Positions 25,941-38,619 of a DNA stretch of 64,000 bases are shown in pieces. This stretch comes from Papaver somniferum. Taxonomy: Eukaryota; Streptophyta; Magnoliopsida; Ranunculales; Papaveraceae. The notes under the pieces are model-generated. The model had not been told where the DNA came from. It made no database searches and saw nothing but the letters and a program-made list of their open reading frames with translations. The stretch covers positions 133,015,466 through 133,079,465 of the forward strand of contig NC_039365.1 of NCBI RefSeq assembly GCF_003573695.1, read 5' to 3'. Every line of letters begins with the position of its first letter. Within the stretch, counting starts at the first letter, position 1. A program made the position numbers and the translations under genes.

Positions 25941-26055
25941 AATAAACTCTTGGTGCGATAGGTACATGACCAAAATCGATTTTTGTTGGTGATGTACATA
26001 TGTCGATTCCTTCACTTGGATATTCACGTAAAATACACAAATCTCACAATCGGGT

Positions 26056-28612
26056 TGAAAAACGGGGGTCTAACAACCACACCCAATATTTCGTTCGGCA
26101 ATATGTATGGACAACTCCAATACAATTCCAAGAGAATTGACTAGACAGTCAGACTCAATCTCAGAAAAGTATCCAAGAGTATCTCAATTGCTCAAATCAA
26201 TCTGCAATCGAACAGATAGAAATCTGTGAGCCAGATCAATAAGAGAAATAACTTGGACGATACCAAAGACCAATGTTCAAGTGTCAATTAATTTCAATCA
26301 ACAACCAAAGGTTGAATATACGAATTGACTGAACTACGCACAACCTGTGATATTTCAATTATATAAAATATAATGCGGAAAAGAAATAACACAGACACCA
26401 GAAGTTTTGTTAACGAGGAAACCGCAAATGCATAAAAACCCCGGGACCTAGTCCAGATTGAACACCACACTGTATTAAGCCGCTACAGACACTAGCCAAC
26501 TACAAGATTAACTTCGGACTGGAATGTAGTTGAGCCCTAACCAATCTCACACTGATCAAGGTACAATCGCGTTCCTTACGTCTCTGAATCCCAGCAGGAC
26601 TCTACACACTTGATTCCCTTAGCTGATCTCACCCACAACAAAGAGTTGCTACGACTCAAAGTCGAAGACTTATAAACAAATCTGTCTCCCGCAGAAATGT
26701 CTATTTTTATAGATAAATCTGTCTCCCACAGAAATACCTCTGAAGTTTTGTTTCGTCTTATGATAAATCAAGGTGCACAGGAACCAATTGATAATCCAGT
26801 CTTATATTCCCGAAGAACAACCTAGAAATATCAATCACCTCACAATAACTTAACTATATGGTAGTAGAACAAGTTATTGTGGAATCAGAAAGAATGAGAC
26901 AAAGAGCTTTGTGATTAGTTTTTGTATCTTAGCTATCAGAGATAAATCTCGAGTCAATCTTAGAGAAGATAGTACTCAATACGATAGAACAAGTAAGATC
27001 AGAATACGCAACTACGGATAAAATAGTTGGATATGGCTTCAGAATCCTAATGAAGTCTTTAAGTCGTTAACCTAAATGGTTTTACGAAAAACCTAGGTTA
27101 AAGGAGAATGGACTCTAGTCACAACTAGTATCACGCAGGAGATGTGGGGATTAAGTTTTCCTGTTGCTAGAGTTCTACTTTATATAGATTTCAAATCATG
27201 GTTTGCTTAGTTACCTTAGAAACAAAGCATTCATTATTCACCGTTAGATGAAATCCTGATTTAAGATGAAAGCTAAGTTTTGCTTGAAACCAAAGCAATA
27301 TCTCTCCACCATTAGATGGACTTAGCTTGTCACACACAAATGAAATATACTTCATTTAGATATGGGTAACCATACCTAAACATATATACTTAGTTGGTTC
27401 AATAGTAGTTAACCAAAGTTAGCCATATGAACACTTTTGTCTAATCCACATTCATCTAACACATCTAGATTAACTATGATGATTAAAGATAATCAAAGGA
27501 TCTAATTGTGTTCTTCGTGGAGCTGTTCAATTCTTCATTTTCTTATAGTAAAATACATAAACGAATCGAAGCAAAATCGGATTGATTCGGAAGAATCAAT
27601 TCATGAATATTTAGGCCACAGTTTGCAAAGTTTGCATTCCCTTATTATATAAATGTATTTTTTCATGAGTATGAAATCATACTTTACCGATTTAAGAAAT
27701 CGAACCACTTAAGTTTGCGAATGGGTATGCAAACTTAAGTTCCGGACATTGGTCACAAGCTAACATTTTGCAAACGGGTATGCAAACTTTAGCTCCGGAC
27801 CGAACTCAGTTGAAACCGTTTGCGAACGAGTGCGCAAACTTGGTTCCCGGACTTCAATAGTTAAATCAGTTTGCGAACGGGTATGCAAACTTAAGTACCC
27901 TGACTTAAACAGTTGAATAAGTTTGTTCATGGGTATGCAAACTTCTGGTCCTGAATTTCGTCAAAACAGTTCGTACACTAAGTACACAAACCGTAATGTA
28001 TCCAGACATGGGTTTTAGCTCTTAACTCCCATTTCAATCATTCAAACATTCTTAGAAGACAACAATGGATGTCTCACACACACCATTAGTTAATCGAATG
28101 ATCAATACAAAACTTTACAAGTCAACATCAAATGATTGTCTCACACAAATCATGTAAGATGTTTCGAGGCAATTTCCACTTGATCATCTTTTGACATAAA
28201 GTCAAGAATAATAATGAATATATCTAAGACAGAAAGCTACCAACACGTATTTCAAGAAATAGATAGGCGAGTTATACTCAGCTCGAAATATCAAATGTGT
28301 ATGATACGAAAGACTATATCGTATATGACTTTTAGCTCAATAGGAGATAAGTAAGAATAGAATAGACTTCTGAGGATAAATAAGTTTTAGTCTCCACATA
28401 CCTTTTGTTGATGAAGTTCCTCCGAGTTCTTCAGTAGATCTTCTTCTTCAGTTGTAACCGCCGTGAAGTCTAAAGCTCAACTATACAATCTATCCTAGTC
28501 CGAAACTCCTATAAGTAGACTAGAAATCAAGACTATAGTTTTGATCAGCTAAACTTGACAAACAAGATTGAGATAGCAACGTTTGCGAGTTCGGACGAGA
28601 AATGCTCTAATA
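26056..28612 (-). mobile_element. Copia-like solo LTR, 2,557 bp, inserted in the MULE
   Basis: The same five bases, CGGGT, lie at 26051-26055 and 28613-28617. On the minus strand the LTR begins TATTAGAGCATTTCTCG (a mutated TGTTAGAGCA start, common in plant Copia LTRs) and ends CCCCCGTTTTTCA. No internal region or second LTR is present, so it is solo. Without it, the flanks rejoin inside the MULE. About six imperfect repeats of about 60 bp lie at 27705-27990, each with a TTTGCGAACGGGTATGCAAA near-palindrome. Confidence 0.88.
27705..27990. repeat. Near-palindromic tandem repeats in the Copia-like LTR
   Basis: Units of about 60 bp carry variants of TTTGCGAACGGGTATGCAAA at about 27714, 27773, 27819, 27868 and 27920, with a partial copy at about 27967. 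Confidence 0.75.
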
Positions 28613-28849
28613 CGGGTTATTTACGTGTATATGTAATCCGATTGTTAAGACGAGATGTTCCAGGAAAAATGAGGACAAAAATCGGATTGCCACGTGAACC
28701 GATTGTGAACTTTAGGAATTTTTCTCTGAAATCAGCAAGTCCTTAATCAAATTTTATAATTGTACATATAAACCGATTCTTGACAATCGGTTATCTCGAC
28801 TGTGACACATAAACCGATTTTAAATCCTTAACTTGTCGACACATGTTGT

Positions 28850-31800
28850 AGGTGTTCGACGAAGATCATCCCAAACCCGTATCTCTGTTGGGTCCTCATA
28901 CCTCTTCCCACTATTACAACGATTTGGAATGGGAAGATAGGAATGATGAAATCAATGGTTTATATACAAGGGCATAAATATCAAAGGCACATTAGTTTTA
29001 GGCCGTCATTCAAATCATGATCGTTTGGAATTGGTTTATGAGAGAGTTGGAAAGCAAGATAGTCACTGGGCAAAGGACAGACCGTACGTGAAGAAGACGA
29101 CAAGGGATTACATTACTAAATCAAATAAGTTTGGATGTCCTTTTAAGATTGTAGTTAATAGACCCAACAAATACAAAAACTGTAAAACGATTTATGGTTG
29201 TCATAATCACGGTGATCCAGACTCTCTTATTAGATACGCTGCCCTTTGTGGGTTTAAACCACATTAATTGGAAACAGGAAGGTCGATGAAAGCATGTAAA
29301 CCAAGTGACATCCTTAGGAATATTAAGGAGGATGATACGAATAACTTGTCCATCTTGAGTCAAATTTAAGCGGCAAGAGCAGCCTTTAGAAGGAGGGAGT
29401 GGGATGGTAGAACGGTCATGGAACAATCTCAGTCGTATGTCGATCAACACGGATACACAATGAGGAAGCAAGTATTGGAACGCAAAGTGACTCGTATTTT
29501 CTTGGCGCATCCGGAGATGATCGAGTTGGCCCAATGTTTCTATCAAGTTTTGTTAATAGATTGTACGTACAAGACCAACAAGTACAACATGCCGTTTTTA
29601 AATTTTGCTTGCCACACTTACGATAAGCAAACTTTCACGGTTGCATGGCGGTTTATGGATAGGGAGAATGATGTGAGTTTTAATTGGATGCTTAAGACCT
29701 TGAAGGAGATATACCGTGGTGATCAAACTCCGAGGATCATAGTAACGGATAAGGACCAAATACTAATGAATGCCATAGCGGTATAGTTTCCCGGATGCTA
29801 AGCATTTTGTTTGCACACGGCACATACAATGCAATATTAGAAGTTATTGTAGGGGTCATATCTAAAAGCAAAATCCACAAACAGGTACCGCTCGTGAAAA
29901 GTCCGAAGATGAGCGTCTTCAGAAACTAACTCCGGAACTACAAGAGGAGGAGAAGAAGAAAAGCAAAAAAGAGTATGAAGACAATGGGTTACTATGGAAG
30001 GCTTTTCAACATGATTGGGATTTAATGGTACATTCAATGTTCGTAACCTAGTTCGAATCTTATTTGGAGAGTTTTGTTGGGTTATGGAAGAAGGATTACA
30101 AGAAATGTGTGGTTTATTGCTTGAAGGAATTATTGGATCCGTACAAGGAAAATTTTGTGTATATAGTATCACAGAAGGATCTCATGGACGTTTGAAGAGC
30201 TTGCTCCGAGGAGCCAAAACAGTGTGGTTACGGTACAACAAGCCATCCATGAATACACCAAGGATGATATCGTAAGATAACGATGCAAATGGAAGAGAGT
30301 AGGATGAAAATCATCACCATCTACATGGATCTCCATTGGTTGATTAAAGGTTTAAATATAGGGTATCTCACTGGGCAATCATTTCCATGATGAAGGATTA
30401 CAAATATTATGTGGATAACGAGATGAGGAGAAGGAGGATTGTATGTTCATGTATGACGATGACGGCCTTGGGATTTCTGTGTTGTCGTATGATTGCGAGG
30501 TATGAAAGAGGTGTTCCGTTTGATATTATTGATCCTTTTTGGAAGCAACTAAGTTTCAAACCACCCCCAACCGAAGCTCCAACTGAATCCTTTGTGGACA
30601 AGGATATTGGAAAAGAAATAATCGATAAATTCAGAAAGAAGGATGGTTTGGCACGAAAACTTTTGAATGCACGACTTGAAACTCGCCGCCAACCCCCATA
30701 TGGTACCAGATGGAGAACCAATGGTCCTACCGCCGACGGGTAGACCACCTTCCAATATAAATAGGAAGGAAGAAAGGAAAGAGTTTAAGCTGGCAATGAG
30801 TACCCAAAGAAACCCGACGCTGTATAACAAAAGAAAGCTTTATCAACATGAGCATGCAGACGCTAAATATGAAGAGGCACCGGTTCCAAAGAAAATGGGT
30901 CGACCAAAGAAGGGGGATAGTGGGATAAGTAGCGCACAAGTCAAGACAAATGATCCAATCATTCCTTCCCAAAATGAGCATGAAGAGGCACCGGCTAAGA
31001 GGAGAAGGGTCGACTAAAGAAGGGATAAAGTGAGACAAGTAACACACATATAGTCCTATCAAATGATCCAATCGCTCTCTCGCAACATGAGGATCCAATC
31101 GATATTTCTCTAGAAAGTCAAGCGCCTACAATACACGAGGAGCCAAACAATGTCATTGTTCCTTCTCAAGAGAGTCAAGCGAGTACAACACGAGTATCAA
31201 GGATACATGCATGGAAAGGACAAACAAGACAAATGGGTTATATGGTGAAGGGCCACTCTTGGTGATGAAGAAACACCTAGGGATGAACGAGGTAGACCTC
31301 ATCGAACGTGTTACACCATATTAGAGGAGTATTATTCAAAACTTCCTGAAATCTTTAATCCTATGTGTCATTTACCGACGACGTAGATGCGTATGGGAAT
31401 TGTGGTTATCACATTGCGTCGGAACAAATAGGCCGTATAAGTATGGCGGACGATGAGAAATTAACCCAATGCCAATATTTTAGAAAGATGATGGCCTTAC
31501 ACCTACAAGAAGACAAGGAATTTAACATTTCGATGATGAAGGAAGGAACAAGAAAAGACAAAGAAGTGAAATTTGATAAAATGGTTGATAGAACACAAGA
31601 GACAAATGGGAATGGACCAATTACCCGAGAGTATTGGATGAGCATGCTTCTATGTGGTCATGTCTTGGAGGAAACATGGAGTTGCATTGTTTATCTATTT
31701 GGAGGCAACATATTTTACATACGCACCAGAATACACCATTTGGAATGAATCGCTTAAGGATCGAAGAATCGTTTTATTCCATAACAACATCATTATATCG

Positions 31801-31965
31801 GTCTTAGACTACGTGAAGATTGTCCATTACCACCGGTGTGTAGGTTTCATGAGGGCTCAGAGCTCACCAAGGAATTCCTTAAAAAGTACGAGCCCAACAT
31901 GAAGCGATGGGAGGAGTTGGTCGGTCCGGATCAAATGAAGGGTCTCCAAGTGTTGGAATAAGTAT
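28850..31965 (+). pseudogene. MULE transposase with SWIM-like, AT-hook and OTU-like parts, decayed
   Basis: Read in several frames. DNA-binding zinc region near 29025-29210 (CPFKIVVN...CHNH, a C-x-C-x-H-x-H type). MULE catalytic core near 29540-29840, with Asp in LLIDCTYKTN and Asp in IIVTDKDQ, then a FPDAKHF-like His. SWIM-like Cys cluster near 30450-30500 (CSCMTMTALGFLCC). AT-hook GRPKKG near 30900. An OTU-like cysteine-peptidase start near 31365-31430 (DAYGNCGYHIASEQIG; the GNC Cys is the family's nucleophile) follows, and a C-terminal tail to about 31965. Several stops and frameshifts make it non-functional. OTU domains next to MULE transposases occur in other plants. Confidence 0.75.
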
Positions 31966-32164
31966 TTTCCTTTTTTTAAGAAAATGAACTATCAGATGCT
32001 TATATTTTTTCGCCTTCATATATTGTATGTCGCAAACTAAACCAAGATTAATTAATGAAAGGGATTTGTCTTTTTGGGTACGTTAAACTCATAAAATTTG
32101 TAACACAGTCGGTCTACTTATACATTGTTAAAGTCCGATTTTTAAGCTAGTAAGCTGCAACCTT

Positions 32165-32208
32165 TTCAGAATCGGTTTACGCTGGAATTACTATAAACCG
32201 ATTCTGAA
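32165..32208. repeat. AATCGGTTT hairpin of the MULE, downstream of the transposase
   Basis: Perfect 15-bp stem (TTCAGAATCGGTTTA at 32165-32179, complement at 32194-32208) with a 14-base loop. A further half-copy (GAATCGGTCTATGTGG) is at about 32232. Confidence 0.85.
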
Positions 32209-32479
32209 CAAAACTTGCTCGGGAATTCATTCAGAATCGGTCTATGTGGATGACGATGTAATCCAATTCTAAATCAAATAAGTTACAGAAAAATATACAA
32301 CTTTTAATTCCTCAATCGGACTACATACGGTCTAACATGATCCGAAAGTGATCCATTTCTACTTTGCATAAACTCTTAAAATTTAAACTAGCACGGTAGT
32401 AGAGTACCACATTGATCTTGTAACCGCATAAAAAGAAATTTCTATATTTTTTAGTGTGAGATTCAACTAATGCGGCTTC

Positions 32480-32866
32480 GAAATGGTAAAACTGCTCTCC
32501 TCTCCACTTGTTATAAACATCCTATGCCGCAAACCTGTCGCCTCTGTGCCTAGCGAGAAACTCGTTGTACTTGGATCACAATTTCTTAACATGAATCATC
32601 ATTGAACAAACGTGGGCTGGATCATATTGATGGCGTGATTTTTTCTACTTATCGTCCATCTTTCAAACAAAAGGACCTAATGAAACTTGAATCCAAAATA
32701 TACTCTCGTGTTGATGTTCTTCGGGAAGATCCTTGACGACGTAATAATTTTTAATCCATTTGGTCTCTTCCTCAACATCCTTCAATATATGCCTTAGTTG
32801 GAATTGATCTTCACCTAGTTTCTTCTCCTTGAGTACGCCTTCTTCTTCCATCGCTTCACTTGACAT
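32480..32866 (-). pseudogene. Convergent second ORF of the MULE, unknown, broken
   Basis: ATG at 32866 gives a 67-codon ORF rich in Glu and Lys (KDVEEETKWIKNYYVVKDLP). Readable peptide continues in frame past stops to about 32480 (KYNEFLARHRGDRFAA, VYNKWRGEQFYHFEAAL). It converges on the transposase gene, the same layout as mudrA/mudrB in maize MuDR, but I see no resemblance to MURB. It could be a second element gene or a captured host fragment. Confidence 0.35.
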
Positions 32867-33257
32867 GATGTAGTTCGTTTGCTTCTTTTAAGTGTATCTT
32901 CGAATAAATTGGTAGTTGATGATGATGGAGTATTTCGTTTGTATCTTCTAAGTATGTGTTCGAATGAATTGGAAGTTTATGATGAAAGATTTAACATCTT
33001 CGAATGAAAAAATTAACAATGGAGAAATATTTCTTTGAATAACGTAGTGTATGATAGAGAATAATAGGCTACCTCTTTATATACACAAGGACCAACAACT
33101 ATAATTTTAAAAATAAATAAATAGTTGTTAACGGTAATAATCGGGTTATATAGACGCAAGAATAGTCCAATTGTGAATTTGGAATAATAGAAAATAGTTA
33201 CATTTCCATAATAGGTTTATATGTGAGGCATATAAAGACCGATTTTTAATTTCATTA

Positions 33258-35821
33258 TGTTGATGGTGGTTTTTAGGTTCGGGGTCAAAATCGTAAAACT
33301 CTATATTTAGCGCCGTGATCCTGCAAAGGAATAAAGGCCATTTGAAAGTGATGAGTGCTCAAACATCTTTATTTACACATGTATTGAACAACTCAGTATA
33401 TATGAAATTCATTCAGAATGGTGCGCACAGTAGTAGTCCCAAGTATTCTGTGAATTTTATTTTATGCCAGCATTATTAACTAATGCATGACTCGCCTGAT
33501 ATTTTTCCGTGCTATGTTCCCAGTAGAACTCTCAATACTGACATGACATGACAATCAATGCTCACTCTCAGCAGAGTAGCATGAATCTCCCGAAGTGTTA
33601 GTATTGGGATCTTCACAAAAATACTCATACGAGTTACATCTCTCTGACAAAGAGATCGATGTGTTCACACACTTTTAATTAAAGTTAGCATGATTGAACA
33701 CATTTATTCTTAAAGAAAATCTAGACTGTTAATGTCAGTCTCAGAAACAATCATGGCCACACAGTTTAGCCGCGCGATTTAATAAGCATGGCCTATTCCT
33801 AGCGGAACTAGGCAATCACTTTAGTGACTACCAGCGGGCCCACTAGTTCCCTAGTCCATCGAGCTGTATTTAGCTCGTCCATAATCGCTTCAAACGCCGA
33901 CCCAAATATGGGCGTTTGCGCTGCGTAAAAACGAAGCTCGACGAGCATAGACTGTTCAAAGCAGTCTTAAAACTATCGCAACCGTCCAACTTCGCCAGCC
34001 TGGTTGGACAGATTAGATCATCCCATGAATGATTAGAGAAGCGCTAACGCACACGTTGGGGGGCCCACTTTTCCTCCACCCAATCGGTTTCTCACGGAAA
34101 GGCCATGGAGCAATGAAACGATTGCTCAAACCATGGCAGGCGTGATGCTTCTAAGGGTCACGGAATTCCACTAGTATCTTAAATCGATCACAACCATCCA
34201 ACTTAGCCAGCCTATTTGGATGGCTTAGATCGCATTTAGGACCATCAGGAAGGTACACATGCGTTCATTGTCAGCCCAACATGGGCCAAAGGAGGATCAC
34301 GGTGTGCCAAACCGCTTGGCCAAAGTCACGTGTGCGTGACTGATTCAAATCCCAAATTAGAGTTTACGGAAATGCATATCTGTTGTAGTTCGATCATGAC
34401 CATCCATCTTCGCCATCCTAAACGGAGGGTGCAGATATAGACTCAACAGGTCCCAAGGATGTCAACGTGATCACCTAGGGCCCACCTTTGCGTGTGACCG
34501 GACGACCTATGCATACAAACGCACGCCCAAAGGTGGCATGCCACACCGCTTTTAAACCCTTTGCGGAAATATATTTCTATCGCAAATCGATCACGACCAC
34601 TCATCTTTTCCGGTCAAATTGAGCGGCCTAGATCGAATCTTTGTGGGACCGAGAGGTGTAGACATGCACGCCGGCGGGCCGTCTCCACGCATTCCTGGTC
34701 GGTCCCTCCAAAATTAGTGCCATGCTTGGATTCGATCAAGCCAAAGAGGGGATGTTTCACACCTCTAAAAAACCTTAAAATCCATCAACGACAGCAAATA
34801 TGTGTCGTAAATCATCTCGTCCATCCAACTTTGCCAGCTTGGTCTGACGGCTTGGATTAAAAGTTAGACGATCAATAAAGCGTCTCAATGATTACTGTCC
34901 GCCACTCCGCCACAAGGAGTGATCGACCAGATGGTGGCCCGCCCATGCGGCCTCCAAACGATCACTCGAAGATGGTTGGACGTGCTGCCATTTTAAGACG
35001 CTTAATCTGTGACTTGTTCAATCAAGCTTTAAAACAACGATGCTTCATCGATTGTTTTGAGTTGCTTGCTTGAAAGCGATGCATTACATGCATCGAACAT
35101 ACACGATATTTCATGAATATTAATTTCATAAATAATTTAGTTATTTAACCTGATAGCACCGTATGTTATTTCTTGCGGCGGGTCCCACAACTCGACCCAC
35201 TCATTCGAGACATCAAACATGTCACAAACTGCGGAATACTTAATGGGGTATTGGTCTGGCGGTTTACGGCGTGCGGCGTGCAACGCTCCCATTACGAGAA
35301 CGTGTCAGGAGGAATGGACGGTTAACAATGATGATGGAAGTGGGTAAAGGCGTGATCGTGTGACAAGCACCTACACGACCCCGCTACTCCATCACTCAAC
35401 TTCCTCCACTTCCTACGAGATGAGGATTGCTCTCAAATGACTTGTATAAATAGGTTCTCCAACCTATTTCCAAACAACACAGAGAAACCAAGTGTTGTCA
35501 CAGTATCCAAAAAACACCCAGAACTGATAGCTTAAATTATACAAGCCAGTTCAACATTCTGATACAAGTCATAAACAGCCAACACCTTCATAATCTCAAC
35601 ACCTTCTTCGCTTCCCTCCCTAAGATCAACCCTTCTCCTTCACCTTGTGACCGAATTGAATCTGGAACTGCCATTTCTTGGTTTAGGCTAGAGTCTTACA
35701 AATTTATTTCTCGAACCTAAAAGCTTTCCCGTGCAGTGCATTTGTTTAGGGTTTGAACTCTTTTCTCATCAACACACCCCAAATTACCAAAAACAGCAGA
35801 ATCAGTTTTTACCCCAAAACA
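33258..35821 (+). repeat. 5' LTR of the Tat element (2,564 bp)
   Basis: Starts TGTTGATGGTGGTTTTTAGG and ends TTTTTACCCCAAAACA. TATA box TATAAATA at 35445-35452. The body holds about five diverged units of roughly 200 bp, each with a CGATCACGACCATCCATCTT-like core (near 33975, 34185, 34390, 34590 and 34815). ORFs inside are not genes. Confidence 0.88.
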
Positions 35822-35822
35822 A

Positions 35823-35842
35823 CTGGCGACCACAGCGGAAGA
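35823..35842 (+). other. Primer-binding site of the Tat element
   Basis: CTGGCGACCACAGCGGAAGA follows the LTR by one base. It is similar in its first half to the TGGCGACTCC-type sites of Tat-lineage elements; the tRNA is not assigned. Confidence 0.5.
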
Positions 35843-35901
35843 TTAATCTCTCGGTTGCAAGATCAAATTTCAATTTCATTTCAATTTTCTCAAAATCCAA
35901 A

Positions 35902-37355
35902 ATGGTGGATCTTAGGTCTGGATCGTTAACCAATTCTAATAGAACTAGCATTGAAAACACTCTCGGTGTTGATGTCCCTATCAGTGGCGCTACCATACAG
36001 CATGTCAATACGATCAATGCATCTCTTGGAACTATGTCCTCTACCACCAACACCAGCGGAGCAAGAGATATTCCCTCGGTAACACCTCCCATCACTAGAT
36101 CCAGAGCAGCCGCAAACCCCAACATTTATTCAAGTATGACACCTCCAGTCGTCACTAGAACAGCTACTCCCCCGTCAGGACGAGGGGACGGAGGAGTCAG
36201 AGGAGGCCAACCCCCTATCACCATTGTTGATTTGATGGAGAGGCAAGAAATTCTCGCTAAGGATCAGACAGACATGGCTTCGACCCAGAAAGAGGTACTC
36301 ACTTTCCTCAAGACATTAACAGAACGATTGCCACAAGAGTCAAGACAGCCCCTGGAACCAACAAGGAATACCTTCAACACGCATGACGCGAGTGCTTCAG
36401 CAGGACGTGCCTACCTAAATGAAGAAGCCCGTATTGCTCCTGAACACCCATGGGAAAGGAACCAGCCATCCAACTTCATCACTCGTGAGGATCTGGAACG
36501 ACTTCTCCAAAATCGAGGTAAGGAAAACCCGGTGGACCTGCACCAGCACCAACCTCCATATCCTCCTGATGTGCAGAGAGTTCCCCTACCGAGAGGATAT
36601 TCCTCTCCTCAGTTTTCCCTTTATGATGGTAACGGTAACGCTCGCGAACAAATTTCTCGTTTTATGTAATCTTTGGGTGAACACGAATACAATCACGTCC
36701 TCCGCCTGAAAGAATTCTCAAAATTTCTTATTGGAAGAGCATACACCTGGTATAACAACATCGCACCAAACAACATATCAAACTGGTGTAATATGGTCAC
36801 CGCCTTTTACAAGAAGTATTTCTTCGTGTCCGAGCAAATCATTTCTCGGACTTGGGAAGAATGTTTCAGCGAAACAACGAGCATCCGAACGATTACGTCA
36901 AGAGATTCAGAATTCAAGCTTTGGACTGTCACTATCCAAACGTGACCGAACAACAATTGGTAGAGTCGTGCATTAATGGTATGGTTCCCATATATCGTGC
37001 TTTACTAGAAAACATGCGCTTCCAAATGTTCTCTGAACTTCATGAAGCTTCTAAGCGATCAGCTACGACCGCACCAACGCTTTTAGAAAGAGCCAGACCG
37101 GCCAGGAGTGAGGATGCACGCGAAACTCGAGGGAACATGCATCTTATCAACAAGCAATACAACACGGGTCCTTCGGTAAACGTGGTAGGCGAAGGAGGGA
37201 AAAAGAAATCTCCAGCAACGGAGCAACAACCCAAACGCGCAGCACCAGCGCAGACGACCCCATCCCGGAAAGTCGCGGCTAAAACTCCTGAAGCTGGGGA
37301 TGCTCCAGACTTCCCATTTCCAATAGATGAAATTATTGAACTACTGAAAGCATAG
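35902..37355 (+). pseudogene. Tat gag, broken by a stop and a frameshift
   Basis: Starts MVDLRSGS at 35902 (an upstream ATG at 35731 lies inside the LTR). The N-terminal half is Pro/Thr/Ser-rich with a coiled stretch, and the capsid core follows: LKEFSKFLIGRAYTWYNNI, then DYVKRFRIQALDCHYPNVTE and LVESCINGM. A stop at 36667-36669 and a frame change near 36845-36855 break it. It ends with a basic, Ala/Pro-rich tail and a stop at 37355. It would assemble the element's particle; this copy cannot encode an intact one. Confidence 0.8.
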
Positions 37356-37399
37356 ATTCAAGATGATACCAAGCTACCTCCTCTAAGGCGTCCACCAAC

Positions 37400-38166
37400 G
37401 GAAGAAGAAATGGCGAATCCCAAATACTGTCGTTATCATAGGTTCGTCAATCACCCGTGACTGCAACAGTTGAAACGCATTTTCAAAGAGAAGGTGGATG
37501 CAGGAGAACTTCAACTTGGAAACGAAGGAGTCAACAAAGACCCCCTTCCTGTCAAGAGTTGCATGATTTATGGGGACTCTGTTCACAAGACTGTGCAGTC
37601 GATGATGGAACGGTTGTGTAAAATTCTGTATTTATCTAAGGCACAACGTCTGTTTGAGGCTCTTAACCGTTTTGTTAAGGAAGTTTCTACCGAGCCTAAA
37701 TCCTTCCTAGGAAACGCGAGATGTAACTGGGGACTCCTAACCATCGCTCGTTTGAAGGATGTTAAGTTCGACAACGTGCTGCTTGATGTAGTATCTGATT
37801 TCAACATCGTCACTGTCAAGGCCCTGAAAGCTGCAAAGATATCGAAGCAGGACGTTTTTTTATTTCTAAACCACAATTAAAAATTATGAAGGAGAATCCA
37901 GAGACACTTATGGGTACACTGACCTCGAGATCAAGATAGGAGACGCTCTAACACGCGGTAAGTTTCGTATTGTGAAAGATTACCCGAACTATGATATGAT
38001 TCTGGGGTGCTCGTGGGTGCATAACATCAAAGCAAAGTTAGGAGTGTGTCCCTTGCCAGTGTATATACCTGAAAGGATTACCAGCAAGCCGTCAAATCCC
38101 GAAGATTGTATGTTGCCGTATCGACAGCTTGCCGATGTGACGCAATTACCTGGAGAGAGTCCATAA
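37400..38166 (+). pseudogene. Tat protease region of pol, broken
   Basis: After gag, NPKYCRYHR and VDAGELQL read in frame with the linker. A retropepsin-like region follows near 37780 (LLDVVSDFNIVT, where the DxG motif has become DVVS). A frameshift near 37857 moves reading to another frame, which continues LEIKIGDALTRGKF and YDMILGCSWVH, the end of the protease fold. Active-site loss and frameshift make it inactive. Reverse transcriptase should follow but is absent. Confidence 0.7.
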
Positions 38167-38329
38167 ACATACGTTAAAATATTCTGAACCCAAGTAAGTC
38201 TTATCGAACAACCTTTTTTTGCAACCAGTCACTCCTCCTTCTGATAAGTCTCGGGGACTCGCTTCAACAACCCATCCGCCACTAGGAGATGTGAATGGGA
38301 TGCTGGTCCTTTAAAACGCTTTGTTAAAA

Positions 38330-38613
38330 GTTTAGAAGCTGTCTCGGTCAAAGACGGCAAGCCCAAGGATCAAGTAGCCGTACAACGCCCAAACCCATTT
38401 CAAATTGGAGATTTGGTAATGAAGGCCACGGCGTTTCAAGTTGGGGATGTGACAGTGAAAGTGACCGCTCAGTCTGATTCACCTACAGCAAGGGAAGATA
38501 AGCCATATCTGGTAGCGGATGTTATCTTAGGCGGTTACTGCAAGCTCATAAATGCTGAAAAACTGGAAGGCGTGATGATTCACTCACGATGGCTCGAACC
38601 CTACAGTACCTAA
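38330..38613 (+). pseudogene. Integrase C-terminal remnant of the Tat element
   Basis: Reads NPFQIGDLVMKAT, then KPYLVADVILGGYCKLINAE and IHSRWLEPY. This is the C-terminal end of Ty3/gypsy integrase (GDLVL...GPY.V..V...G.Y.L) with the catalytic part missing. Its closeness to the protease end marks the deletion junction near 38.17-38.33 kb. Confidence 0.75.
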
Positions 38614-38619
38614 AACGCT

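Noticed and set aside
27705..27990. CRISPR-like spacing of repeats
   Set aside because: Units are diverged throughout, lie in a plant LTR, and have no cas genes; this is a eukaryotic tandem repeat.
29121..31645. Several 78-141-codon minus-strand ORFs
   Set aside because: Shadows of the MULE transposase reading on the plus strand.
34561..35073. ORFs of 99 and 61 codons (and the twins at 41862-42375)
   Set aside because: Inside the Tat LTRs in non-coding repeat units.
35731..35901. Upstream start for the Tat gag
   Set aside because: This ATG lies inside the 5' LTR; the start at 35902 follows the primer-binding site and leader.
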